Positions 1 through 11,579 of a stretch of 64,000 bases of DNA are shown in pieces; the first letter of the stretch is position 1, and each line of letters begins with the position of its first letter. Both the position numbers and the translations under genes were made by a program. Location of the stretch: assembly GCF_949987515.2 (NCBI RefSeq), contig NC_082684.1, forward strand, positions 155,207,124-155,271,123. The letters are read 5' to 3'. The notes beneath the pieces were generated by a model. It was not told where the DNA came from and did no database searches. It worked only from the letters and a program-made list of their open reading frames with translations. This DNA comes from Delphinus delphis (Eukaryota > Chordata > Mammalia > Artiodactyla > Delphinidae).

Positions 1-324
1 ACCAGCAGGCTCAAGTTAAAAGTTTAGAAGACAGTCCTCCTTTTTTTTGGTAAATGTTTCATGTAAAACAGGAAATCAAGTTCTACTTTATAAAAAAACA
101 GCTAAGTATTTTTAATAGTAAAATATATATGTTTATAATTCTCTTTTTAAAAAGACATTTAATAACAATACTTCAGAAGACTGGATATAACCTTCAACCC
201 CCCACCCTGCCAAGCTGTCCACCTGGCACAGATACATTAAGGCAAAGGCTCCTGGAGAGGCATGTCCACCTCGGCGCTGGGCTGGGGATGCAACAGGAGC
301 ACACTCCGCTCCTGCAGGGCCAGT

Positions 325-1069
325 TTAGAAAGGCTTCTCCGTCATGTTCACCGAGCCATCCTGCATCCCGAAGTAGACTCTCTCTGCCATGTTGATGAAT
401 AGGCCCGTGTCCACCACGCCTGGGATAGTTTTGATAGTTGTGTTCACGTCACTCCATTTGTGGACCCGGTCAAACTTCCAGTCCAGGATAAAACTCCCAT
501 TATCCATCACCACAGGACGTGCCTTGTCGACAGCCATTTGACGTTCAATCACACCCGCAAACTTCTGGGTCACAGCTCAGCTCACAGGCCATCGGGATGA
601 CCTTGTGCCACTGATCCCCGAGGTTCTTTGAATCTTTCCGGAAACTGGCAATCACGATGAAGCAACTGGCATTGCCAGCCACAATTTTCTCCTGGGTCAG
701 GCAGCCTCCACCACCCTTGACGAGATTGAAATCAGCATCTACTGCATCAGCACCATCGATGGCAAGGTCAATCTCTGGTCGTCGGTCCAGGTCACCGAGA
801 GTTCAGCCATACTGCAGGATGAGCTGATGGGCGTGGAAGGAAGTGGGAATACAGACGAGATTCAGATTCTCTTGTTTCACTCTTTCAGCTATTTGCTGCA
901 CAGCATGGACAGTTGTAGAACCACTCCCAATTCCCAGCACTTGGTTATTCCTCAAGTGATTCTCCACGGCCGCGCAGCCTGCCAGCTTCCGGGCCTCCTC
1001 GGCCTTGGACATCGTGGAGGGGGCCAGGCGGATGCTGTTAGCATCCCCGCCACCGGTACTTGTACTGCC
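325..1069 (-). pseudogene. RPIA: Processed pseudogene of ribose-5-phosphate isomerase A
   Basis: RPIA interconverts ribose-5-phosphate and ribulose-5-phosphate in the pentose phosphate pathway. Read on the minus strand, this copy starts with part of the N-terminal extension (Ser/Thr/Gly-rich, then a Met-Ser-Lys-Ala-Glu-Glu start at 1012) and runs to a Lys-Pro-Phe-stop end at 325. The phosphate-binding GSGST motif (codons 29-33 from the Met) and the KGGGG motif are present. The family's DGADE motif reads DGADA here, so its acidic residue is lost. Breaks: a TGA at 803-805 (codon 70), a loss of about five codons near 611, and a frameshift near 575-600, after which the C-terminal third continues in another frame. 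The whole coding span is intronless although RPIA is a multi-exon gene, so this is a retrocopy. 3' UTR sequence probably continues down to about position 43, where a short T run could be the remnant of the poly-A tail; I could not define target-site duplications. Not expected to encode enzyme. Confidence 0.93.
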
Positions 1070-1130
1070 AGCACCAAAATGCCAGGCAGAGGTCTTTAGA
1101 TCGCCAATGAAGCTAACTAACTACGTGGCT

Positions 1131-2776
1131 CTCTTTATTAACCCTGTGCACTGATCAGGTGAACATGTTACCAAGCGTTATAGTTATTATAATAAAGGAG
1201 TCATTGTTTCTTGTGCGTCAAGGGTTCTGATGTGACTAACGTGTATACACGCAGAAGCACAGTGGTGCCTTCCTGCTGTTCACTAGTTTCTAAAATCCAG
1301 TTCCTTGGAGGCAGCGAGCTCAAGAACGAAACCAGCACAGAAGCAATGGGAGTGCCTTTGTCCTCCAAGTTAGGACACCTCTTCATCCGGAAACGTTTAG
1401 GACAAGGGCTGTGTGGGAAAAACAAGCTCCGAACCAAGATTAGATTTGGGAGGAGTGTGAGGCTGAGGGGCTAGATCAGCATGGGGGTAGGGGCGTGCTT
1501 CCAAAAGAGGGGCTGGGCGTGGAACACGACCACGTGTGTCCCAGAGAGAAACTTCCCAAAGGGCTTTCTCTCCCAGGCATGGTTCAGAGTGATTGCGGAG
1601 CAAAGTGTAAAGTCTGGTTTTGGTGCCATGGGATTTCTGGGACAATCGCAGTTGCAAATATCGTGTTCCATCAGCTCTACGTGTGCTCTTGACTGTATTA
1701 GAGTCACATCTTGATCTTAAATTAAGGCCATGATCACTTACAACCCCCAAGAAAGGATCAGGAAAATCAGTCCTACCATTCCCAACGTGTGTTTTATTTC
1801 TCTGACACTCGCTGCTTCTCTGAGCTACATGTTTGCTTCTTTATAACATGGGGGCTTGGAATAGATCATTTCAATGTTCTAGAACAAAGATTTTGGCGCT
1901 GAATGACTTGAGACAAAGCGTTAGATTATTACTCTACCGTCATGAATTGTTACTGTGTGTGAAGTGCTCACTATTTTCTCTGCGGTGATTTTTAATTTCC
2001 AGAATGGCATGTGTTCATTCGGAACTCAAAGCCCCATCCCCTAACCGTGATAGCTGCCACCAAGTTGGGTGATTTTTAACAACCGCTCCAAGTAGCTGGA
2101 GTAATTACTCCTTGTTTAGTCAATAGCAGTTAGTAGTGAAAATGTCAACAAGTTAAACAACCTACCAGGTACTTTTCCTAAACTGCCCTAAAGGCAGACA
2201 CAACCAAATGCTATCAGTTTCGATCTTCCATCTAAACCCAAGATCTACCCCCAATCCTGGTGTTAGAACAGAGCATGTGTTTGCATCTTGCTGTGGGAAA
2301 CAAGGATGCCATCTTTTGTCAAAATAGGGCCAAGTCTTGAGAGATACTATAAGGAGCTTTATTTTTTTCCCCTCTTTCGCTGTGTGATGTTTTGTTTGTC
2401 CTGCAGCCCTGAAAATAAATGCCAGGCAAAGGCTCATGTAAATGAAGACTGTTTGTTCCTTCATGGGAGGCCGAGTTTACAAACAGAAGCCTTAAGACAA
2501 AGCAGGCACTCTGGAGCCATTGTGGTTGGCTGCCCGTGAATTCCATCTGAAGAGCACCCTGGCCCCTAAGAGGTGAATGCCTGCAGGTATTTGTATCTTA
2601 ATGGAAGAAGGGGGATTTCTCATCTCTGATATAACAGCAATAATTGAGTTACATATTCTACTTTCTTGGGTTGAAAACCTGGGTACAACAGGTCTCCTGT
2701 AGGAGATTGTTCTAAAGGGAATGAGACTCAGAGCTGAGCCAGTTGTGAATGGACATTTGCTTGAGGATTTACCCAA
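1131..2776. other. Unassigned noncoding stretch
   Basis: No exon, RNA gene or recognisable repeat. The part 1480-1700 is somewhat richer in G+C and CpG than its flanks and is open in several frames on both strands, but none of the peptides resembles a known family. Confidence 0.5.
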
Positions 2777-2930
2777 CTTAAAAATAAAATTGAGATATAA
2801 TTGACATATAATATTGCATTAGTTTTAGGTGTACGACATAAAGATTCGATATTTGCATATACTGCAAAAAGATCACCACAACAAGTCTAGTTAATACCCA
2901 TCAGAGCCACCATTTTTAAGCCACGCTTTC
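2777..2930 (-). mobile_element. Old L1 3' UTR fragment (L1MA/L1MB-like)
   Basis: The run from an A-rich 'aattgagatataattgaca' block through 'gattcgatatttgcatat' to 'gatcaccacaacaagtctag' matches the remembered antisense of the 3' end of mid-age mammalian L1. 5'-truncated and diverged; no coding part is left. Confidence 0.8.
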
Positions 2931-3697
2931 CAAGATTTTAAGAAAGTTATTCCCATTGGGAAAGTCAAATACATTAATTTTTGTCATATCCTTCAGAAAA
3001 GTTTGGGTATGGAATAAAATAATTGTTAAATGAATACATGAATAAAGGAATTAATGAACAAAGGAGTTGACGAATGAATATATATGGAGTGAGATGAGAT
3101 CGGTGTTACAAATGGTGGTCCAGAACCACAAATCTTGAAGTGTTGACCTTTTCCTTAATCTCTTCATTGTAGCCTTTGACCAATTTCTGCTATATTTGCA
3201 CTGTAGATTATGGTACTTTAGCCTCTGACCAGCCCAGGACAGTCAAGTATTGCTTACTTGCATCCCCCATTTTCAAAATAATCTTGTAAAACACAAACCA
3301 GAATGGAACGGAATAGACACAAGCGGGGCATGTTCCATCTCTTTCAGGTTTTCCACCATCACTTTCCCAGGTCCTGGTCTTGGTTTTCTTTTATCCCAGG
3401 TCATGTAGTACAGTAAGTTTTTATCATGATTGTACTCAAAAGGTTTCTTCTACACTCCATGATTCTATTACTCTGATTCTAATCCTTCTCCAAGTACGGG
3501 TGTTCAACTAATCGCTAGTGGAGAAGTAGAATTTCAGTGGAGGGGTAGAATTGAATTCCATATCTGTCCTGAAATTCTCATTTGATTTAGGAAATGACTC
3601 ACGTGAGTCCTACAGTATGAAAGCCACTGGGAAAGAAAGTAAACATCTCTTAAATGGGATTGTGTGCTCAAGATAGTTACATGGATTGACAAGAACA
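2931..3697. other. Unassigned noncoding stretch
   Basis: AT-rich DNA with no recognisable gene or repeat. Around 3010-3090 there are several 'gaatga'-type steps that could be the decayed end of an L2 or MIR, too weak to call. Confidence 0.5.
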
Positions 3698-3813
3698 TTT
3701 TTTTTTGGCCACTCCACACCATGTGGAATCTTAGTTCTCTGACCAGGGATCGAACCTGTGCCCCCTGCAGTGGAAGTACGGAGTCCTAACCACCGGACCA
3801 CCAGGGAATTCCC
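3698..3813 (-). mobile_element. Short CHR-1-like tRNA-derived SINE
   Basis: About 116 bp: a T run (antisense poly-A), 'ggccactccacacc', a B-box-like 'ggatcgaacctg' and a terminal 'ccaccagggaattccc', the reverse complement of the GGGAATTCCCTGGTGG head. This is the short tRNA-derived family of cetaceans and ruminants. Flanks 'aagaacat' and 'aagatat' give only a weak target-site duplication, so it is older than the 200-bp SINEs here. Confidence 0.88.
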
Positions 3814-4017
3814 AAGATATACACGTCTTGAAAGAGGGTTTGATCCAAAGAGTAGAGGGCAGGAATTAGACCCTATAATGGGTGCTCATTTAACACTGTT
3901 TGTATAAATGGATTGATAATAAAATTTTAGATAATTCCTTTCTTTGGGCTTGTAACAGCCTATCGAGACTCCTTCGTCTTCAAACATTGAAATATTTTTA
4001 TTAAAAATTTATTTCTT

Positions 4018-4228
4018 GGGCTTCCCTGGTGGCGCAGTGGTTGAGAGTCCGCCTGCCGATGCAGGGGACACGGGTTTGTGCCCCGGTCCAGGAAGATCCC
4101 ACATGCCATGGAGCGGCTGGGCCCGTGAGCCATGGCCGCTGAGCCTGCACGTCCGGAGCCTGTGCTCTGCAACGGCAGAGGCCACAACAGTGAGAGGCCC
4201 GCGTACTGCAAAAAAAAAAAAAAAAAAA
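4018..4228 (+). mobile_element. CHR-type SINE, ~200 bp cetacean subtype
   Basis: Full-length copy: head 'gggcttccctggtggcgcag', a tRNA-like B box 'gggtttgtgccc', a body with 'gagcggctgggcccgtgagc', end 'gaggcccgcgtactgc' and an A20 tail. Target-site duplication 'ttatttcttg' on both sides. The head comes from a tRNA and would carry an internal RNA polymerase III promoter. Translations seen through it on both strands are artefacts of the SINE. Confidence 0.97.
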
Positions 4229-4254
4229 TTATTTCTTGTTTTAAATCAATTTAA

Positions 4255-4790
4255 CCTCACTCCAACATTTTTGGAGCATGTACGACGCTGTGTTCTGTGG
4301 TGTGTGATGGGTGCGCAGTGGAGAGCAAAATAGACAAGTCCCCTGCCCTTCATATTGCTAGAGTGTAGTGGTGGGAACTGGCGTTACACTGTATCTGAAA
4401 ATATAATTAAAAATTGTGAGGAGTTCTATGAAGGCAAAGAACAGGAGAACATGCTATAAAAGAAAGTAATAGGGTATCGGGGCAGCAGGGACACACTTCA
4501 GGTTTGGAGATTCAGGGGAAGCCCTTGAAGAAGTGACATTTCAGTTGAAGCCTTAAGAATGAGGGAGGGCAAAGGAAGGAGAGGAGAAAGGGTAGTCCCG
4601 GCACCAGGAAGAATGTGTCGGAAGAACCGAGACAGGACAGAGTTTGGGGCACTTGGGGCTGAAAGAGAGCCAGTGTGGCTGGATCACAGGACACAAGGAA
4701 TGGTGGGGGTGAGAGGTGTAAAATGAGGCCGGAGGAGCAAAGTGGGGTGTCCAGGAGGGGCCTGAGGGCCAGGTGAAATGGGACATTGTG
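4255..4790 (-). mobile_element. L2 LINE 3' region
   Basis: Diverged antisense L2: 'caagtcccctgcccttca' corresponds to the 'cagtccctgccctcaag' block, 'cccttgaagaagtgacattt' to the 'ggaggtgacattt' block, and 'agtgtggctggatcacagg' to a later block. Strongly purine-rich on the plus strand. The 4018 SINE inserted just beside it. Confidence 0.7.
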
Positions 4791-6496
4791 GAGGATTTGC
4801 ATTGGTGATCAACCCCATCTAATTCATTGGGAAATAATTTTTAAAATATTCCTTGGCTGCAGTGTAGAGGACAAACTGGAAATGAACAAGAATAGTGGAA
4901 GGAAGACCACAGAGGAGGCTGTGACAAAATACTTCCTCCCACGCTTCTCCTGTGAGCTACGAACAAACATGGCGGCATGATTGGTGGCCGTGAAATAGAG
5001 CATCGGAGGGAAGGTCTGAGGAACTGAGCTGGAAGCCAGGTTCTGCGACTGCTTCTTGGTGGATGCCTGGACAAATTACCGACATGAGTAACTCGAATGG
5101 AACTCAGTTTTAGAAGAACAAAAACACTCATGGGTTGTGTGGAGGTTAAATTGCATAGATGCCTGTAAAGAGATTCATACAGTGCCTTCCCAGAACAGAT
5201 ATTTCCTTCTTCTTTAGAAGACCTTTCTCCTCTTATCCATCTGGAAAGCTCCAAGCAATCCTTCAGAGCTAGCTCGTTACATCCTCTATGATACCTGCTC
5301 TAATCACAGAATATTTAGAGATATCGCTGCATCCCTTCCAGCCCTGGTTGTAATTTAAAAAGTTTTTAAATTCACTTTGTTGATTTCTTTTTATTGGTGT
5401 CGATTTTGTAACCCGCATTGTATGTACTATTTAGAGAGCCTTGTTTAGAATTTTACAGTGACAAACCATTGCTATTTTTTCCCATAAATTAATGTTTATC
5501 TCTATAAACACTTGAAATATTGGCATATTTTGCTCATAGGCATGTTCTTATATGCCTGATTATTCTGAGGGGAAATTGTTGTGCTGTGCACATTATTGTT
5601 TTAAACATTATTTTAAAGATCTTAAACATTATTTCAAAGGTCTAAACATTTTTTTATCTTTTTGTTTTGGAACAGTGTGCTATTATTCTTTCTCCAGAAT
5701 TTGTTTAAAGAGAATTCATGGATTAAGGTAAGAAATAGGATCTTGAGTAGCAGCAAAGAAGGGACCCAGAAATTTGCAGTTTATAATTATAGCTCTTTCT
5801 AGACTTTCTGCTATTATCTTAGAGATCTTTCAATGCTTATCTTAAGTCCTGTACTCTTCACCAAGTCTCTAGTCTGATGGCTGATATTCCACCAAAATCT
5901 GTTGAGCCATAGAGCTGTGTCTGGGAATGTGCCTTATAGGGAACTGCATTTTCCAGGAGCTATTGAAGGTCATAGGACTAAGCTCTGGCTGGTGGACTAT
6001 AATTACATGTGATGTGTACCACCTCAGGCTTAAGCCTGAAAATAGTGCACACATGCTTTTCGTGCTCTTTTTCCTTTGAACTGGAGCATTGATAAGCTGA
6101 TGACCAACTTTGATCATAGAGATGAAGACATTCCCCTCCAAGATGGCAAAGACACAATCTAGAAGAAAGTTGGGTCTATGAATGACCATGTTCAATAGAA
6201 CAGTTCTCCTACCTGCTTTGGGTTATAACATGAGAGAAACATCAACCTCTCTGTTACTTAAACCACTGCATTATTGATTTTTTTCCAGAGTAGCTAAGAC
6301 TTTTATTCTGTCTATATAAAAATTGGTACTTGAAGTGGAAGGCTGTAACAAAAATCAAATATATATGTCATTGAATCTGGTGGTGGTGTAACAGATGTTA
6401 TAGTCTGGAAAAGTTTGTTATGGCAGATTAGATCTTTACACGAACGAATCCACATTCTAGTCTCAATTTTGATCCATGTTTGCCTCTGCTAAACTT
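4791..6496. other. Unassigned noncoding stretch
   Basis: No gene, exon or confident repeat. An open frame of 137 codons on the minus strand (4841-5254) has no recognisable domain and no start context of note; I treat it as chance. Confidence 0.5.
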
Positions 6497-6508
6497 CTAT
6501 AGCACTTT

Positions 6509-6714
6509 ATTTTTTATTTTTTGCGGTACGCGGGCCTCTCACTGTTGTGGCCTCTCCCGTTGCGGAGCACAGGCTCCGGACGCGCAGGCTCAGCGGCCGT
6601 GGCTCACGGGCCCAGCCGCTCCGCGGCATGTGGGATCTTCCCGGACTGGGGCACGAATCTGTGTCCCCTGCATCGGCAGGCAGACTCTCAACCACTGCGC
6701 CCCCAGGGAAGCCC
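6509..6714 (-). mobile_element. CHR-type SINE, inverted, perfect TSD
   Basis: Reverse-complement copy: T-rich start, 'gcggtacgcgggcctctcac', body, end 'ccccagggaagcccc'. Flanked by a perfect 12-bp target-site duplication 'ctatagcacttt' at 6497-6508 and 6715-6726, so it is a comparatively young insertion. Confidence 0.97.
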
Positions 6715-6789
6715 CTATAGCACTTTTTGTTTGAATCTTACTTAATTCTTTATGTAATCAGTCAGCACATTGAAGGAGTACTTTGTATT

Positions 6790-7150
6790 CTGTAATAATA
6801 ATCCATTACATTTACATATTGTTTTATAGTTTTCAAAGTGTTTTTACATTTCTTACTGCATTGCATCTTCACAAAAATAATGAGATGTTGGGATTCATTT
6901 ATCTAGTTGACATTTATGGGCCAGGCAGTGGGCTGGGTTTGCAGGCATCTTATCAGATTGATGCTTTCGACTTGGAAGTGATTTCACTTAAGACCAAATT
7001 AGAAGGACATATAGGAGTCTCAGGTAAAAGTATTGTTATCATGACTATTTTTTTTTTTTTTGCATCTACTACCTGAGACCCAGGACATTAAACGATGTGC
7101 CCAAAGTTGCATAGCTAGTTAATGCTCTATCCATTGAACCAGCACCACTC
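6790..7150 (-). mobile_element. MIR-like old SINE, interrupted
   Basis: 'gttttatagttttcaaagtg' and 'gatgtgcccaaagttgcata' are the two conserved ends of a MIR-related antisense sequence. The middle (about 6910-7065) is not MIR-like and holds a T14 run, so an insertion or heavy decay separates the halves. Confidence 0.5.
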
Positions 7151-7285
7151 AACTCTGACAGTAAAGTACCTAAAATTTCTAAAGCGCATTTATAAAGGGT
7201 ATTTATGAGATAATTCAGCTAATAATAATTTTTCTTTATATATTGTCATCCACTTATTGTAAAAGTGAAGTAAAGAACAAATCGT

Positions 7286-7613
7286 GGGACTTTCCCGGTG
7301 GCTCAGTGGTTAAGAATCCGCCTGCTAATTCAGGGCACACGGGTTTGAGCCCTGGTCCGCGAAGATCCCACTTGCCGCGGAGCAACTAAGCGCCACAACT
7401 ACTGAGCCTGTGCTCTAGAGCCCGTGAGCCACAGCTACCGAGCCTGCGTGCCTAGAGCCCGTGCTCTGTAACAAGAGAAGCCACTGCAACAAGAAGCCCG
7501 CGCACCGCAACAAATAGTAGTCCCCACTCGTCGCAACTAGAGAAAAGCCTGCGCGCAGCAACGAAGACCCAACGCAGCCAAAAATAAATAAATAAATAAA
7601 TTTATATATATAT
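7286..7613 (+). mobile_element. Long CHR-like SINE with AAAT tail
   Basis: About 328 bp. The head 'gggactttcccggtggctca' and B box 'gggtttgagccc' are shared with the other CHR SINEs. The body is longer and contains repeated 'gagcctg'/'agagcccgtg' modules, and it ends in 'ccaaaaataaataaataaat'. Target-site duplication 'aaagaacaaatc' at 7272 and near 7616 (downstream copy reads aaagaacaaatca). A different, longer subfamily from the ~200-bp copies. Confidence 0.93.
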
Positions 7614-7629
7614 AAAAAGAACAAATCAT

Positions 7630-8224
7630 ACTGCTTGCACTGAGTGAGGCTATAATTCAATCTGCCGGCACTGAGTTTATTAACTTCTTAGAGTACAGGG
7701 CGTAAGTGGTTTTGGTGGTAAAGTGTTGTAGACCAGTAAAAACTTGCGGCAAACTGGAAACAGACCCTGAGCAATGGTTGGATTATATTGTTTCTTTGAG
7801 TAGCTAATATAGCACCTTTTATCATGTTATGACTCAAAGGCTGATGGACAATTTGATTTCTTCACAGGTCACCTTGCTGAGGCAGAGAGCAGGAGCCTGA
7901 CAACAGCCAGTGGGGGTGATAACAAAACAAAATATATGACAGAAGAGGAGGAATCACCAGGGAAAAAGATGGCGGGTGCACAGGAGGAAGAAAAGAGCAT
8001 GCTGAGCCAGAGAAAAAGGATAATTAAAAGGACTCAGGGCTTGTGAAAAAAATAGAAAAAAAATAAGAAAAGGAAAAGAACTAGTGAGATTAGGTTTAAC
8101 CAAATTAAATAGCATGGAAAGTAGAATGAGAATAAAATGAGAGTTTCTTTTGGGTCTAGGGGCCTCCTTAACTGTAATTTGAAAATATAAGGATATTAGA
8201 TACTAAGATTTAAAAGACAGGGAA
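7630..8224. other. Unassigned noncoding stretch
   Basis: No recognisable gene or repeat. 7880-8110 is purine-rich on the plus strand (many 'aggaag', 'gaaaaa' steps). Confidence 0.5.
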
Positions 8225-8355
8225 TGTGTTCCCGAAGGATCTATTGAGTTCTTACTCTGTGCAAAACCATGAAAGTTTGAATGATGATGAAAAGAGAGGT
8301 AAGGTAATTGCCGCCTTGGAGCTCAGAGCTGAGGTGATAAGTGCAGAGTAGCATC
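8225..8355 (-). mobile_element. L2 3' end fragment
   Basis: 'ctattgagttcttactctgt' followed by 'gaatgatgatgaaaagag' and 'cgccttggagctcagagct' follows the order of the antisense L2 3' end (stage-of-life 'ttgagcacctactatg', then 'ccctcaaggagct'). Confidence 0.6.
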
Positions 8356-9283
8356 CTGCGTTCTCGCGTTCCTCTCTTGACTTGAGTCAAAGGCAGCTCT
8401 GAGGAAGTGGGCTGCCTTTCTCCCACCTTAGGGGTTGGCATAGACTCAGCACTAGAGGATGACAGGCTGGACACCATATGGTTTTCTAGGTTTTGTTTCT
8501 AATCTCTGTCACATTGAACTGCCTTCTGAAACAGGCCCTAGAGTGATCCCCATAGCTGGGTCTGAGCTGGAGAGAAAATGAAGGGTTGCCTGAGAAGCCT
8601 GTTTCTCTCCGTCAGCTCAGGACAGAAGAGCCCTTGAGCCTGAAGATTTGGCTTGACTTCTATCTAGAAAGTGGCCCCCAGAGCCTCACTATGGTTTCAA
8701 TTGGTTTTGAAGAGTCGCTGAAAGAATTCTTTTGTTTGTACTTCAAGCTGGCGGGTTTGCACTGTAACGATATCTGCTTTTCTACATCTCTGTTTGACAC
8801 TGGGTTGACCTCTGCTTACCTCATACTTGCTAAAAAGAAACATATCTAATACCATCCACCTCTGTGATAAGGGCAAGGGAAAACAAACAGTGGAAAGACC
8901 CTTTAGGAACAGATGACCTGCTGTTGGCTGGAGGAGCCATACTGCCGGAGAGGGGTCTGGGGATGCCCACCGAGGGCTTGTCACTGATTAGGGAGGTGAT
9001 GGCGTTTGGACTCAGGGGTTTAGAATTTTGGAGCAGAATTCTAGCTTCCTCTGGCCACACACAGGTCGTGTGTGATATCGTTAATCGATAAATAAAGTGA
9101 AACATAATTTCTTAGCCTGCGATTCAGATTCAAACCATAAATTCTGTATTCTGTCTAGCATCAGGGACCTCAGCTGGATAGCAGATCAAGTCATTAGAAA
9201 GAGCCTCCAGGGATTCCTCAGTTAACAAGTCCACCTTCCTCTTGGAGTCACTCACCTTCCTCTCCTCCTCCGTCTTCTTTTTC
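8356..9283. other. Unassigned noncoding stretch
   Basis: No gene or confident repeat. Short open frames on both strands (8586-8849, 8697-8984) overlap each other and show no domain. Confidence 0.5.
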
Positions 9284-9597
9284 TTTTTACTTTATTTTAC
9301 TGAAATATAGTCGATTTACAATGCTGTGTTAATTTCTGCTGTACAGCAAAGTGATTGTTATATATATATACATATATACATTCTTTTTCATATTCCTTTC
9401 CATTACAGTTTATCATGGGATAGTGAATATTATTCCCTCTGCTGTACAGTAGGACCTTGTTTTTTATCCATCCTATATATAATAGTTCGGCTCTGCTAAT
9501 CCCAAACTCCCAATCCTTCCCTCCCTGACCCGCTCTCGCCCTTGGAAACCACAAGTCTGTTCTCTATGTCTGTGAGTCTGTTTCTGTTTTGTAGAAA
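9284..9597 (-). mobile_element. Artiodactyl/cetacean-type L1 3' end, antisense
   Basis: About 310 bp of L1 3' UTR in antisense: 'gaaatatagtcgatttacaa', 'ctgctgtacagcaaagtgat', a short TA tract, 'gctgtacagtaggacct', 'atcccaaactcccaatcctt' and 'ctgtgagtctgtttctgt'. 5'-truncated where homology stops near 9597. It faces a second, sense-oriented copy of the same 3' end at 9690-10106. Confidence 0.9.
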
Positions 9598-9689
9598 CAA
9601 ACTACTAGAAGGTCATCAAAACACTGCTTGGTTGTTCTAGGAATAGGATTTTGGGCCACCTCCGTGATGTGAGGTTAAAATACAGACTG

Positions 9690-9966
9690 TGCAGAGAAAG
9701 ACAAATATCATATGATATCACTTATTTGTGGAATCTCAAAAAATGGTACAAATGAACTTATTTACAAAATGGAAACAGACTCACAGACCTAGAAAATAAT
9801 CTCACGGTTACCAAAGGGAAAGGGAGAGGAGGGATAAATTAGGAGTTTGGGATTAGCAGATACATACTACTACGTATAAAATAGACAAACAAGGACCTAC
9901 TGTATAGCACAGGGGACTATGTTAAATACTTTGTAATAATCTATAATGGAAAAGAATCTGAAAAAA

Positions 9967-10019
<53 letters not shown>

Positions 10020-10106
10020 CACACATATATAACTGAATCACTTTGTTGTATACCTGAAACTAACACAATATTGTACATCAACTCTACTTCAATTAAAAAA
10101 AGAAAC
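9690..10106 (+). mobile_element. L1 3' end, sense
   Basis: Sense counterpart of the neighbouring element, slightly longer: 'atcatatgatatcacttatt', 'tggtacaaatgaactta', 'ctactgtatagcacaggg', an expanded TA tract, 'ctgaatcactttgttgtata', and 'ctacttcaattaaaaaaaga' as the 3' end. Flanks share an imperfect 'cagactg..tgtgc' that may be the target-site duplication. No ORF2 remains. Confidence 0.9.
9969..10015. repeat. (TA)n microsatellite inside L1 3' UTR
   Basis: About 46 bp of uninterrupted TA dinucleotides, expanded from the TA-rich part of the L1 3' UTR; likely length-variable. Confidence 0.97.
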
Positions 10107-10539
10107 AGCAGACTGGGTGTGCCGGTGAAATATCAAGCACCCAGAATACTTTTGAAAAGTGTAAACTAGTGATGATTTTCCTTGTCTCTCACTGGCCCAG
10201 ATACCATTGTCTTCAGTCAGAAAGAAGAGGAGATAAAAAATAATTTTTAGTTTAGGAAATAAATCCTATTTTAATTTATGTAATTGTTTTCATGTATATG
10301 TCATAATGAATTAACTGACAAATTGTCTGAGTTTAAAGACGTTGGAGAATGGTTTTAGGTCTAGAAAGCCAAGTCTGAGGATTAGTGAACGCACCAAAGG
10401 AAATAATTGACAAGGAAGGAAATTAAAAGTGAATGCAAATATACAGAAAGAGGCCAGAGAAATGCAGATTTCTGGAAATAGGTGAAATCCAAAGATTTCA
10501 AGGAGAGGGAAACCTTCTCCATGACGGAAGTCTCCCAGA
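10107..10539. other. Unassigned noncoding stretch
   Basis: AT-rich; no gene or repeat recognised. Confidence 0.5.
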
Positions 10540-11000
10540 TGTTGTCATTTACATTTTATACCTTTACTGCTGGGCTCTCTGCGTTTCTCTTACCCATGTG
10601 TAACTTTCTCAGGTGATCTCACCTAGGCTCATGGCTTCCATGTGCTGAGGACTCATGACTTTTTACCTCCAGCTTGGTCTCTTCTCTTTCCTGTATACCA
10701 TGCTTCTTCAATCACTTTCTTCTATTTCCACTTGGATATCTAATAGGCATCTTAACATTTAAAAAAAATAGATCTTTTTCTTCCATCTTCCTTGCAAACT
10801 TGTCTACCTCAGACTCCCACAAACCTTATACCATTTTCCACCGTATCAGCCTTGCTCTCTTTAAGGTAATTTCTATCTATAATTCACCAGCAATTCTGTT
10901 GGCTTGACTTTTAAAATAGCCATCCATCTCTCCCAATTTTTCCTGCTATCGCCCTGATCCAAGTATATCACACATTACCTGGACTAAGGAACCAATCTCT
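10540..11000 (+). mobile_element. L2 3' region, sense
   Basis: 'ttccacttggatatctaata' with 'ggcatcttaacattta' is the characteristic L2 'ccacttggatgtctaataggcatct' step, followed by 'ttctgttggcttgacttt' and 'ccctgatccaagtatatcac', in the consensus order. An open frame at 10674-10907 lies within it and is not a host gene. Confidence 0.8.
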
Positions 11001-11149
11001 TCAACACCTACTTTTCTCTCTTATTCAGTCCCGTAACAGGAAAATGACCCTGAGACTAAGTACTTCCTTAAATTTTGTACCCTGCGGGCAGAATTGGCCT
11101 CATCTTCCTCTTAGCCCTTTGTAATAATCTGGGTTACAGATAACAGTTG

Positions 11150-11445
11150 TTTGCACTGGGGTGGCAGCCCTGGAGGTGGTGAGAAGGGATCTGGACTTAC
11201 TGGGAGAGCAGAGTCAAAGGCTCCTGCCTGATCGCAGGAGGTGAGTGAGAGAAGGAGAGGAATCAAGGATGACTTTCAGGGCTTTGGCCCAAGCAAGAAT
11301 GGGATTGCCATGACCTGGGAGAGAGGTGACCACAGGGGAGCAGATTTCAGGGTCAGGTGTTGAGGGGAGGAGTTCAGGTTTGAAATATCTTAGACATCTA
11401 GTGGAGATGCTGAGGGGCAGCTGGATGCAGCAGGCTGGAGTCCAG
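11150..11445 (-). mobile_element. L2 3' region, antisense
   Basis: 'ggaatcaaggatgactttca', 'tttggcccaagcaagaatgg', 'tagacatctagtggagatgc' and 'ctggagtccagg' are the reverse-complement L2 blocks in order. It lies tail-to-tail with the sense L2 just upstream. Confidence 0.8.
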
Positions 11446-11579
11446 GACTAATGACGTCAACACTCATCCTAGAAGATGCACACCTTATTGCTGCTTCGAA
11501 CCTTTTGCCCTTTTGTTCACTCTGAGCCAAATGTTTTTCTTCCATATCTTCACAGACACCTCCTTCATGAATATAACAG

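Noticed and set aside
325..573. Well-preserved RPIA C-terminal reading frame as a functional gene
   Set aside because: It starts only after a frameshift, lacks the substrate-binding N-terminal part, and no promoter or exon structure is visible.
4018..4090. tRNA gene suggested by A/B-box-like sequence
   Set aside because: It is the tRNA-derived head of a SINE and has no intact cloverleaf.
4841..5254. 137-codon minus-strand open frame
   Set aside because: No domain similarity and low-complexity composition; an Arg/Ser/Pro-rich chance frame.
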